Program-made: the position numbers and the translations under genes
Notes under the pieces: generated by a model
The model's database searches: none
Told to the model about the DNA's origin: nothing
Seen by the model: the letters and a program-made list of their open reading frames with translations, nothing else
Source of the DNA: Verrucomicrobiota bacterium
GTDB taxonomy: Bacteria > Verrucomicrobiota > Verrucomicrobiia > Chthoniobacterales > UBA10450
Direction of reading: 5' to 3'
NCBI GenBank assembly: GCA_003219925.1
Contig: QHQU01000065.1
Span: forward strand, 1 to 24,306
Length of the DNA: 24,306 nt
Shown: one piece after another, positions 14,521 through 22,186 of the stretch
How the letters are laid out: every line of letters begins with the position of its first letter
Position numbering within the stretch: position 1 is the stretch's first letter

Positions 14521-15357
14521 TCATTGACCGCATTCGACGGCGTGAACCTGAACCGGCCGATCAAAGCCTTTGAGCGCGACTTCGCCCAGAGGACGAAATG
14601 ATAAGCCCTTCCCGATACATAGTTCCGCTACCGCAGTCGATACCAGGATTTGGTCGGGTTCGGCGTGAGAACAAAGCCGCGCCGCCAGTTGCACAGTCGT
14701 TCCAAAAATATCGTTGTTTTGTTCGACCGGTTCCCCGGCCGCGCCGCCAATTCGAACTTTGATGTGATGGTCCTGCTCCTCTCGCTCACGCCGAGCCAGC
14801 TCTCGCTGGATTTGCATTGCACAACGGACCGCGGCTGCGGCCGAAACAAAAGAGGCCATGATGCCATCGCCAGTATGCTTGACTTCACGGCCCTTCGCCG
14901 CCACTAAAGCGTCCCGCACGATGCAGTCGTGGACGCGTAGAAATTCCATCGCCATCTCGTCGCCTAATTTCTGCGTCAGCGAGGTCGAGTTAACGATGTC
15001 GGTAAATAAAACAGTTCGGATTCCGGGGTCGCGCGCGTCGGCGGCGCCACCCGGCAGCAGAGCTGCGCCTGCCGCATTTACTTCGCTCCCGCCGAGAAAC
15101 AAATCGGCAACCTCAGGCTCAACTTGAATAATTTTTTCCGCGACCTGGCCGTGGGCTTCGCGATGGACTTGCATGGCGGCTTCAGCAGTCGGTGCCTCGC
15201 AGAGGCAAAAAATTTTGCCGGCACTCTCATTCACCCAGTACCTGTGATAATGAACGCCGTATTTCCCCTCGACGGCGACATCGTGGGCGTGCGCCTTGGC
15301 CACTTCTTCGGCGGTAATCCCTCCCTGAATCTCGTGAATGTCCATGTATGTTGGCAT
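14521..15357 (-). CDS. DUF4242-adenylate cyclase (class III) fusion
   Basis: A 278-residue soluble protein with two domains. Residues 1-88 match DUF4242 (small ferredoxin-like, SCO4226-type nickel-binding family): VHYHRYWVNESAGKIFCL and EAPTAEAAMQVHREAHG. Residues about 112-275 are a class III nucleotide cyclase. The metal-binding Asp120 (VLFTDIVNST) and Asp164 (KHTGDG) are present. Lys160 and Asp216 sit at the substrate-specifying positions and favour ATP. Arg227 is kept in VQLAARL, but the preceding transition-state Asn is Gln223. It likely makes cAMP, with DUF4242 as a sensor. It lies 24 bases downstream of the osmC-like gene on the same strand, so redox or metal stress input is an attractive inference. 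No cAMP receptor is in view. Confidence 0.88.
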   Translation of the reverse strand: MPTYMDIHEIQGGITAEEVAKAHAHDVAVEGKYGVHYHRYWVNESAGKIFCLCEAPTAEAAMQVHREAHGQVAEKIIQVEPEVADLFLGGSEVNAAGAALLPGGAADARDPGIRTVLFTDIVNSTSLTQKLGDEMAMEFLRVHDCIVRDALVAAKGREVKHTGDGIMASFVSAAAAVRCAMQIQRELARREREEQDHHIKVRIGGAAGEPVEQNNDIFGTTVQLAARLCSHAEPDQILVSTAVAELCIGKGLSFRPLGEVALKGFDRPVQVHAVECGQ

Positions 15358-15381
15358 AGGATAGCTCGGAGCGGCGGCAAC

Positions 15382-15894
15382 CTATCCTGACCTAAGCCGA
15401 TACTCAACGTCGATCTTGGCCGGACGGCTCAAAGTTTGGTAGACAACGCAGTACCGTTCGGTCAGGCGAAGCAGGGTAGCCAGTTGCTCTTCGCTCGCAT
15501 CGCTGTCGAGATCGAACTGCAATCGTATTTGCTGAAAACCGACCGGCACTTCCCTGGACACTCCCAGGGTGCCGCGAAAGTCGAGGTCGCCTTCGGCACG
15601 CACTGTTGCATCCCGTAACCGAATTCCGAGCGCGGTAGCGACCGCGTTCAAAGTAACACCGGCGCATCCGACCAATGCTTCGAGCAACATGTCGCCCGAG
15701 CATGCGCTGCGACCGTCGCCACCAGTAGCGGGATGGAGCCCGGCTTCGACCGGCGCTTTTCCGGTTTCTATCTTGCAGGTAACACCTTCACCAAGCCGTC
15801 CTTCGGCCCGGAGGGTGACTAGCGCGGTCTCTGGCTGCTGGCGATATCGCTCCTTCACCGGCGCTTGCAAAAACCTTAGTTCCTCCGCATTCAT
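15382..15894 (-). CDS. OsmC family protein
   Basis: A 170-residue cytosolic protein of the OsmC/Ohr superfamily, whose typical members are thiol peroxidases for organic hydroperoxides. The two redox cysteines are Cys77 (LLEALVGCAGVTL) and Cys149 (RLTERYCVVYQTL). The flanking pattern and beta-alpha arrangement (FQQIRLQFDLDSDASEEQLATLL) match OsmC rather than Ohr. The N-terminal residues 1-25 are extra and probably helical. It is the first gene of a likely two-gene unit with the DUF4242-cyclase. The start MNAEELR is preceded by an A-rich weak ribosome binding site (AAAAAGAACAG). Confidence 0.9.
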   Translation of the reverse strand: MNAEELRFLQAPVKERYRQQPETALVTLRAEGRLGEGVTCKIETGKAPVEAGLHPATGGDGRSACSGDMLLEALVGCAGVTLNAVATALGIRLRDATVRAEGDLDFRGTLGVSREVPVGFQQIRLQFDLDSDASEEQLATLLRLTERYCVVYQTLSRPAKIDVEYRLRSG

Positions 15895-15963
15895 CTGTTC
15901 TTTTTAATCTGAGGCGGCCGTCTAGTTCCTAACCACAATAAGACGTCCTTTATCACAGATTTT

Positions 15964-16034
15964 CCCTCACCCCAACCCTCTCCCTAAGGGAGAGGTAGTT
16001 CCTTCTGCCCGGGGAGAGAAGGTTAGGCTGAGGG
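15964..16034. repeat. REP-like palindromic element (CCCTCACCCCAACCCTCTCC type)
   Basis: The left arm, CCCTCACCCCAACCCTCTCC at 15964-15983, pairs imperfectly with the right side ending GGTTAGGCTGAGGG (to 16034). Inside the left half is a perfect CTCTCCCT-A-AGGGAGAG hairpin (15978-15994). This family of intergenic palindromes is common in many bacterial genomes. It lies between the OsmC and FAD-oxidase genes; no gene is seen in the remainder of 15895-16115. Confidence 0.7.
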
Positions 16035-16115
16035 CCCTTCTCCAACAAGATGCTTCTGCGGCACGGCGACAGAGCGCCATGGCTACAGGACGAAAGATCA
16101 ATTAGGAAACGGGTT

Positions 16116-17525
16116 CTAGGTAGCAACAACAGGGCGGCCCTTGCTCGGTTTAATGTTTTGGTTCACCCGAAAAAGATTATCGGGATCATATTTATTCTTA
16201 ATCTCAACTAATCGCTGATAGTTATCTCCATAGGTCGCTTTCACCCGTTCTTCTCCTTCATCCATCATAAAGTTCACGTAAGCTCCGCCCGCAGAGTATG
16301 GATGGAGCGCGTCCCAATAGCTTTTGGTCCAGGAAATAGTCTTGTCGTTGTTGGCCGGATCGGGATCAACCCCGACCATGACTTGGGTCCAGGTTGCATC
16401 GCGGTAATTCCAGGCCGTTTCGTTCTTGCCGACGCGCCCGGCCGCCCCATTGATTGGATAAAGATGCATGGTGGAATGCATTGATGGCAGCGCGTTGGCA
16501 AATTTAATGTGTTCGGCAATCGCTTCGTCGCTCAGTTTCCTGACAAAGTCCGCGCGCCAGTACCACTGCAAACCCGGCGGGTAAATTGCGTCGAACATGC
16601 TTTGCAACGCAGGCTGCGGCAGCGGCCCGACAAAATCGAGTGCGGCCTTCTTAAAAGCCCGAATCGGCTTAAATGTTTCTTCGCCCTGCGGTAAACCTCC
16701 TGTCCATGTCCAGATAACGCCGCACATCTTTTTCAGATGAAGATGCTCCGGGAAGGGAGCTGCCGGCGGCACCGTCAGAAAAGCGAACCAACCATTGAGA
16801 TCGTCGGGCGCCCTCGTAATTAGATCGCGATACCATTTCATCACTTCAGCTGTTTCGCTTAGCTCGTACAGCATCGGCCCGCCGTAAACGGTATCGATTG
16901 GATGCAACTTGAAAGTAAACGAAGTTATTATCCCGAAGTTTCCGCCGCCGCCGCGAATGGCCCAGAACAAATCAGAGTTCTCATCCGCATTCGCTTTGAC
17001 AAAACTTCCATCAGCCAGGACCAAATCGGCTGAGATCAGGTTGTCGATGGTGAGTCCGCATTTGCGGGTCAGATGTCCAATTCCTCCACCGAGAGTTAAG
17101 CCACCGACACCGGTCGTCGAAATAATTCCGCTGGGAGTGGCCAAGCCGAACGCATGCGTTGCATGATCGACATCGCCCCAGGTGCATCCGCCGCCTACAG
17201 TCGCCGTGCGCGCCGCCGGATCGACCCGGGTATATTTGATCGACCCGAGATCAATCACTAATCCATCATCGCAAATTCCAAGTCCACCACCGTTATGTCC
17301 TCCGCTACGGATGGCAAGAAGCAGCCCATGTTTTCTGGCAAAGTTTACTGAGCTGATCACATCCGCCACGTCGGCGCAGCGCGCAATTAAGCGCGGCTTC
17401 TTGTCGATCATCGCATTATAGACTTTGCGAGCATCATCGTAATCCGGGTCGTCCGGCTCAATCACTGGGCCTCTCAACTTTGCCTTCAGTTCTGCGATCG
17501 AATCTTCCTCGAGTGCTTTCTTCAT
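16116..17525 (-). CDS. FAD-linked oxidoreductase, berberine-bridge-enzyme type
   Basis: A 469-residue flavoprotein. The PCMH-type FAD domain covers about 45-215: AIRSGGHNGGGLG with His77, the likely covalent FAD attachment site, then GGGCTWGDVDHATHAFGLA, GVGGLTLGGGIGHLTRKCGL and IRGGGGNFGIITSF. The C-terminal BBE motif is YVNFMMDEGEERVKATYGDNYQRL, then KNKYDPDNLFRVNQNI. The Cys of bicovalent BBE enzymes is absent at its usual place (SGIISTTGVGG), so a single His-FAD bond is expected. No signal peptide is seen. Members oxidise sugars, alcohols or secondary metabolites; the substrate is unknown. Monocistronic, downstream of the histidine kinase operon. Confidence 0.92.
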   Translation of the reverse strand: MKKALEEDSIAELKAKLRGPVIEPDDPDYDDARKVYNAMIDKKPRLIARCADVADVISSVNFARKHGLLLAIRSGGHNGGGLGICDDGLVIDLGSIKYTRVDPAARTATVGGGCTWGDVDHATHAFGLATPSGIISTTGVGGLTLGGGIGHLTRKCGLTIDNLISADLVLADGSFVKANADENSDLFWAIRGGGGNFGIITSFTFKLHPIDTVYGGPMLYELSETAEVMKWYRDLITRAPDDLNGWFAFLTVPPAAPFPEHLHLKKMCGVIWTWTGGLPQGEETFKPIRAFKKAALDFVGPLPQPALQSMFDAIYPPGLQWYWRADFVRKLSDEAIAEHIKFANALPSMHSTMHLYPINGAAGRVGKNETAWNYRDATWTQVMVGVDPDPANNDKTISWTKSYWDALHPYSAGGAYVNFMMDEGEERVKATYGDNYQRLVEIKNKYDPDNLFRVNQNIKPSKGRPVVAT

Positions 17526-17650
17526 GGAAGGCTCAATAAAGAGTCGGGCGAGCGCTATTCAAGCGAACATAATGGCAGAGCCTTGAGAAAGGGAGAGGGA
17601 AGGTCAGACAAAGAATCGAGGGATACGCCGTCGTGTCCCAAATATTGAGC

Positions 17651-17673
17651 GCGGACGGCGCGACGCCCTCCGC
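17651..17673 (-). terminator. GC-rich hairpin directly after second kinase stop, without U-tract
   Basis: GCGGACGGCG (17651-17660) and CGCCCTCCGC (17664-17673) form a 10-bp stem with one mismatch and a 3-base loop, two bases past the stop codon. No T run follows. Same style as the hairpin after glmS. Confidence 0.4.
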
Positions 17674-17675
17674 TG

Positions 17676-19682
17676 CTAGCCGCCGTTCGCAGTCGCGGGC
17701 AGCGCAATGCTAACGGCAGTTCCGCTCGCGCTGGTATCGATGTCAACGCGACCGTTGTGATCGAACACGGTTCGTTTGACGATCGGCAGACCCAATCCCA
17801 TGCCGCGCGCTTTTGTTGTACAGAAAGGAGAGAAAACCTTCCCGCGCATTTCCGGCGCAATCCCATGTCCGTTGTCCTGCACCGTCACGAGCACCGCATT
17901 GGCGCGGCCACCTTCGTGAATCGGCTTGGCCGAAAGTGTAATCTTCGGTTTTTTCTGTTCGGTGACTGCTTCGGCCGCATTCGCGACCAAATGTGCCACC
18001 GCTTCGGCCAGCGCCCCTTCGTCGCCAAGAATCTTTGGTAGATTGGCGGGCAATTCTGTCTCCACCGCCACGTCGCCGTTGACCCGAAATTTGCTGCGCG
18101 CAAGCTCAAGCCCACGCTTTACCGGCGTGCGAATATCCAGCGGCCTCATCTTCAATTCCGCCGGATGAGCAAACGCGTTGATCTGGGTGATAATCTTGTC
18201 GAGGCGATCGATTTCCTGAACAACGATCTGATTGAAATTTTTCCGGAACTCGGGATCATCGAATCGCTCAGGCAAAAGTTGCGCGAAAGTCTTAATCGCG
18301 ACGAGTGGGTTGCGAATTTCGTGCGACATGCTCGCGGCTAAGTCGGTCCAAAAAGCGGCGCGATCGACCAGGTCTTGCTTTTGCCGCAAATTTTCTTCCG
18401 CGGTCAAATCGTGAATGACTGCGACGGCACCGAGGGGGGTGTGATGGTCGAGCAGTCGCCGGGATTCGACCGAGAGGGAGCGGCGGGTGTTCGGTTCGAT
18501 CCACTGTCGCGGCGGAAGGTTCGCCTTTGCCTCTAGAGTTTCCCGCAACATGGCGGCCAGCTTTCGGCCGACGGCTTCAACGGGACGGTTGAGAACTTCA
18601 GTAGCTTTGAGCCCGAGGATTGGTTCGGCGGGGGGATTAAACCAGCGAACGATACCGTCCTCGTCGATGGCGACGATGCCCGGCGGGATCGATTTCAGGA
18701 GCGTTTCCGCCAGGGTTTTTTGCAGCGTGACCTCTTCGTAGAGAAGCGCGTTTTCGAGAACGGTGGAAACATGCTCGGCCAGGATCATCAGGCCTTCGAG
18801 ATCGCCGTAATCAAATGGTAACCCGGTGATGCGGTGGCCGAAAAACAGCCAGCCGATGATTTCCCCGCGCGCGTAAAGAGGGACCATCACTTCGGCGCCA
18901 AAACTATCGAGGGCCCGACGCAAAAGTGGCCGCTGATTTTGCGCGGCAATATGCGCGAGGTTGGCCCGAGAAACGAGGTGCCCATGTAATTCAAACCAGC
19001 GGACCAGTGGATCGCGCTCGTGGTACTCGATCTCGTTAGTTTCCGGCAGACAACGCAGACCCGCACGCAGGCGATAGCGATCCCCCTGACGAATACGCGA
19101 AAAAATGCCAACGCGGGTCACGCCAGCAGCGTCCGCCACTCCTTCAACGATGCTGGCGAGCAATCCTTCGACATTATCGAGGCGCCGAAAGACACGAGGA
19201 AAACGCAGCAGCGGCAGGGACGGCGCGTGCGCACGCTCCAGCACCGGTTCGCTCCGGCGGGGCTGTTCCGCGGGAGGACCATAATGGGATTGTTCGCGCA
19301 GATCGCGGTTCTCCTGCATGATTTCTAAATGATCGAAGGCGCGTCCAACGAGAGTTTGAAAACGGTGACGATCGAGTTGCAAATCCTCCGCCGCATAAAT
19401 GCCGGATTGCTCGGCCTCGCGCAGTGGCTCGGAGCGAAGGGCGCCCAGAGCGATGACGAGCGATTCCGACCAATCCTGTTCTAACTGCTCGAGCAAGTCG
19501 CGGCATTCTTTAGCTCGCAGATCCATTAAAATCACCGCCGGCGAATTCTGTTGCAGCGCGGCTTCCATCCGGTTGGGGTCAGTAACGTGGCGGACCAGTG
19601 CCATGGTTCGAAGAAAAGCTTTGACCCGCCGTGCCAGGTCACCGTCCTGGGTGTAAAGAATGCAAATGGAAGCGATCCTCAT
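17676..19682 (-). CDS. Sensor histidine kinase: degenerate receiver-GAF-PAS-HisKA-HATPase
   Basis: A 668-residue cytosolic protein without membrane segments. Residues 1-115 look like a degenerate receiver: Asp54 in VILMDLRAKE is kept, but the N-terminal acidic pair and the conserved Lys are not apparent. A GAF domain follows (about 165-315, ending VSTVLENALLYEEV), then a PAS domain (about 325-430, GIVAIDEDGIVRWFNPPAE). The HisKA has His454 in SMSHEIRNPLVAIKTFAQLLPERF, and the ATPase domain has LVANAAEAV, DNGHGIAP and FSPFCTTKARGMGLGLPIV. Its ATG overlaps the stop of the upstream kinase by 4 bases (ATGA), so the two are made together. The GAF-PAS-kinase region resembles the upstream kinase, suggesting duplication. 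No cognate regulator lies in the operon. Confidence 0.9.
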   Translation of the reverse strand: MRIASICILYTQDGDLARRVKAFLRTMALVRHVTDPNRMEAALQQNSPAVILMDLRAKECRDLLEQLEQDWSESLVIALGALRSEPLREAEQSGIYAAEDLQLDRHRFQTLVGRAFDHLEIMQENRDLREQSHYGPPAEQPRRSEPVLERAHAPSLPLLRFPRVFRRLDNVEGLLASIVEGVADAAGVTRVGIFSRIRQGDRYRLRAGLRCLPETNEIEYHERDPLVRWFELHGHLVSRANLAHIAAQNQRPLLRRALDSFGAEVMVPLYARGEIIGWLFFGHRITGLPFDYGDLEGLMILAEHVSTVLENALLYEEVTLQKTLAETLLKSIPPGIVAIDEDGIVRWFNPPAEPILGLKATEVLNRPVEAVGRKLAAMLRETLEAKANLPPRQWIEPNTRRSLSVESRRLLDHHTPLGAVAVIHDLTAEENLRQKQDLVDRAAFWTDLAASMSHEIRNPLVAIKTFAQLLPERFDDPEFRKNFNQIVVQEIDRLDKIITQINAFAHPAELKMRPLDIRTPVKRGLELARSKFRVNGDVAVETELPANLPKILGDEGALAEAVAHLVANAAEAVTEQKKPKITLSAKPIHEGGRANAVLVTVQDNGHGIAPEMRGKVFSPFCTTKARGMGLGLPIVKRTVFDHNGRVDIDTSASGTAVSIALPATANGG

Positions 19683-22186
19683 GCGGCCACCACTTCCTGA
19701 TCAAAACGCACCAGCGGCAGAAAAATGTGAAAGGCAGTTCCCTTCGCTACCTCACTTTCAACTTCGATCTGTCCACCATGTTCCTCAATTATTCCGTGTA
19801 CCACAGAAAGGCCGAGACCGGTTCCGAAATCCTTTGTCGTGAAAAACGGATCGAACACCCGGGCAATATCTTCCTTTTTTATCCCCTCACCGGTATCGCG
19901 AATGGAAATGCAGAGCGCTTCGTGTCGGTTCTCCGACTCCGGCAAAAGATGTGTCACGAGAGAATCACCGGTCCGGATTTCGGTCTCCACCGTGAGCTCG
20001 CCGCCGCGTTTCATCGCATCCATGGCATTAAGGAAAAAATTCAGAAAGACCTGCTCCATTTGATCTGAATCAGCCCGGATGGTATCAAGGCTTGCCTCCA
20101 ACGTCCGGTTGAGTTTGATCTCCTTTTGATACAACCGATGTTGAACGAGTTGGAGCGTTTTCTCCAGTACTTCGTGCACGTGCATTGGCCGGAGCAATGG
20201 TTTTGCCGGGCGTGCGAACCGAAGCAACTGATTGACCAGCGAGTCGATCCGGTCAATCTCGTGCACGATCAGGCTGGAAAAGGTTTCGCGGAAATCAGAC
20301 TCGTGGTAGCGCTCCGGAAGGAGCTGAGCGAAAGTCTTGATCGAAACCAGCGGGTTCTTAATCTCGTGTGCCATTCCGGCTGAGAGCGTCCCGAGGCTGG
20401 CGAGGCGATCGCTGCGACGAATTTGCAACTCGAGCCGTTTCACTGCAGTGATATCGGTCACCACCATTAGCGCGCCCAGGAGTTCGCCCCCCTGACCACG
20501 AAAGGTTGCGCTGCTGGCGCGAGCAAATGTGCTTCCGGTCGCAGCGCGCAATTCAACTTCACGATCTTCCTGGCGCTCACCCGAAGTCAAAGTAGTCCGA
20601 ATGATATCGCGCAATGGTGCCGGCAGATCGTCAACCGTTCGTTCTCCTCCGTTGCTATTTAAGCCGGCTATCTGCGCCGCTTCCTGGTTGAATACCGTAA
20701 TATGGCCATCGGCATCGGCCGCTACTACTCCGGTAGTTAAATTCTGAAGTAATATTTCATTGTAGATGCGGGCGTTCTGGACTTCGGTGAACAGCACGGC
20801 GTTTTCAATTGCGACAGCAAGTTGACCGCATAACACCTGAAGCGCGCTCTGCTCGGTACTTCCATAAATGCGGCCGGAGAGCCTTGGTCCGAGAAGCATG
20901 ATGCCAATGAGTTGTTCCCGTGAGAGAACCCCAACCGCGGCCGCAGCGCCGGCTGCTTCGAGCTGGCGGCGAATGGCAAAGGTGGTCACGGTGGCACGGA
21001 CCCGATGAAGCTCTTCGAGGATGAGCGGTTCGTGATGAGTGGCCAACCATTGCACCAACGGCTCCTCCTCCTTGAATTGATCAACCGTCCCAGGTGAACT
21101 CGGATAGCTCTTTCGAAAAACTTTACGCTGCGCCACGTAAATCGTTACGCTATCAGTGCCAACCGCTTCCCCGATCGTAGTCGCGAACCTACGCAACAAA
21201 TCCGGCAAAGTAGTTACCGATTCCAGGATGACGGCAGCCTTGCTAACAGTAGCACGAAAATCGATTCCACGGCCACCGACAAAAAGACGGTCGGCTAGCG
21301 ATTGAGAGAACCCACGCGCCGGCGCCATGGCGAAAGTGCAGACCAAAGCCGCGGCAATGTGAGCAAAAGTGTGATCAGCTGAATAAAAAAGAGAGGCTGT
21401 TACCTGGACTACCAGCCACCAAACCGCTCCGTAAAGGGCGAGCAAGTAGGTGGTGAGAACTCCATAAGATAGCGCGCGCCGCAGAAAAAGACCGACGTCC
21501 ATGATCTTCCGCGTGGAAATCCCGTAGGCGATGATCAGTGTGAATAGTACGGCTCGAAGTGGCGCAAACCAAAACAACTGAGAGGGTGGAACGAAGAACC
21601 GTAATATCTGATAGGCGCCGAGAGTAAGAACCAGGATGGAGGTAGAGCCGAGTAAAAAATAACCGAGTTCCGATCGAATCCTACCGGAGCTATTCCTAAG
21701 ATCGCGCAGAGAAGCGACAAGAAGAACAACCAAGGCACCTGTGAAAAAGTAAGCATAAAGATAGACGCCCCAGTCATAGATCGGCTGCGGGGCGGCTCCG
21801 GGTTGATTTGGGAAGCGTGCTCCCCTCACCAGAAGATCTGACTGACAGAAAATGATTGTGGCGAGCGCCAGGATGATCCATCCACAGGAGTGACGAATGA
21901 GATCTCGCCAGGTCGCGTCCGGCTTGACCGTCGAAAGCCGGAGGAAGTTTAACGCTAATAAAATCAGGACTGCGGCAGCAAATGCTACTCGCATGTTTGT
22001 GGCAACAATTGTCAGATCGTGGCTGGTCGAACCAAAGTAGAGACTTGCCAGCCAGCAAATCATGGCGATCGACAGGATGAGGAAACTTTGGGTCGCCTTG
22101 CGATGGCGATTGGTGACGAAAACAGCGAACCCCACCGCAGCCTGGATCACTAACGCCCCAAGAATCGGGACCTCTTGCCTGTTCAT
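19679..22186 (-). CDS. Sensor histidine kinase with N-terminal multi-pass membrane sensor, GAF and PAS
   Basis: An 835-residue inner-membrane kinase. Residues about 5-285 contain seven to nine hydrophobic helices, resembling 7TM-type sensor regions. A GAF domain follows (about 315-470, ending QLAVAIENAVLFTEV), then a PAS domain (about 478-585, GVVAADADGHITVFNQEA). HisKA has His607 in GMAHEIKNPLVSIKTFAQLLPERYH, and the ATPase domain has NFFLNAMDAM, DTGEGIKK and FDPFFTTKDFGTGLGLSVVHGI. All catalytic boxes look intact. The ATG at 22186 shares one base with the stop of the ketosynthase-like gene (TAATG), which favours it over an upstream in-frame ATG at 22306. The arrangement recalls PEP-CTERM-type kinase PrsK, but no exosortase gene is in view. 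Confidence 0.9.
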   Translation of the reverse strand: MNRQEVPILGALVIQAAVGFAVFVTNRHRKATQSFLILSIAMICWLASLYFGSTSHDLTIVATNMRVAFAAAVLILLALNFLRLSTVKPDATWRDLIRHSCGWIILALATIIFCQSDLLVRGARFPNQPGAAPQPIYDWGVYLYAYFFTGALVVLLVASLRDLRNSSGRIRSELGYFLLGSTSILVLTLGAYQILRFFVPPSQLFWFAPLRAVLFTLIIAYGISTRKIMDVGLFLRRALSYGVLTTYLLALYGAVWWLVVQVTASLFYSADHTFAHIAAALVCTFAMAPARGFSQSLADRLFVGGRGIDFRATVSKAAVILESVTTLPDLLRRFATTIGEAVGTDSVTIYVAQRKVFRKSYPSSPGTVDQFKEEEPLVQWLATHHEPLILEELHRVRATVTTFAIRRQLEAAGAAAAVGVLSREQLIGIMLLGPRLSGRIYGSTEQSALQVLCGQLAVAIENAVLFTEVQNARIYNEILLQNLTTGVVAADADGHITVFNQEAAQIAGLNSNGGERTVDDLPAPLRDIIRTTLTSGERQEDREVELRAATGSTFARASSATFRGQGGELLGALMVVTDITAVKRLELQIRRSDRLASLGTLSAGMAHEIKNPLVSIKTFAQLLPERYHESDFRETFSSLIVHEIDRIDSLVNQLLRFARPAKPLLRPMHVHEVLEKTLQLVQHRLYQKEIKLNRTLEASLDTIRADSDQMEQVFLNFFLNAMDAMKRGGELTVETEIRTGDSLVTHLLPESENRHEALCISIRDTGEGIKKEDIARVFDPFFTTKDFGTGLGLSVVHGIIEEHGGQIEVESEVAKGTAFHIFLPLVRFDQEVVAA

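Noticed and set aside
14510..14530. Direct repeat of GACGTCATT near the cyclase stop
   Set aside because: Only two short copies overlapping the end of the gene; no evidence of function.
17757..20068. Plus-strand frames opposite the two histidine kinases
   Set aside because: Shadows of high-GC coding sequence on the minus strand with no domain similarity.
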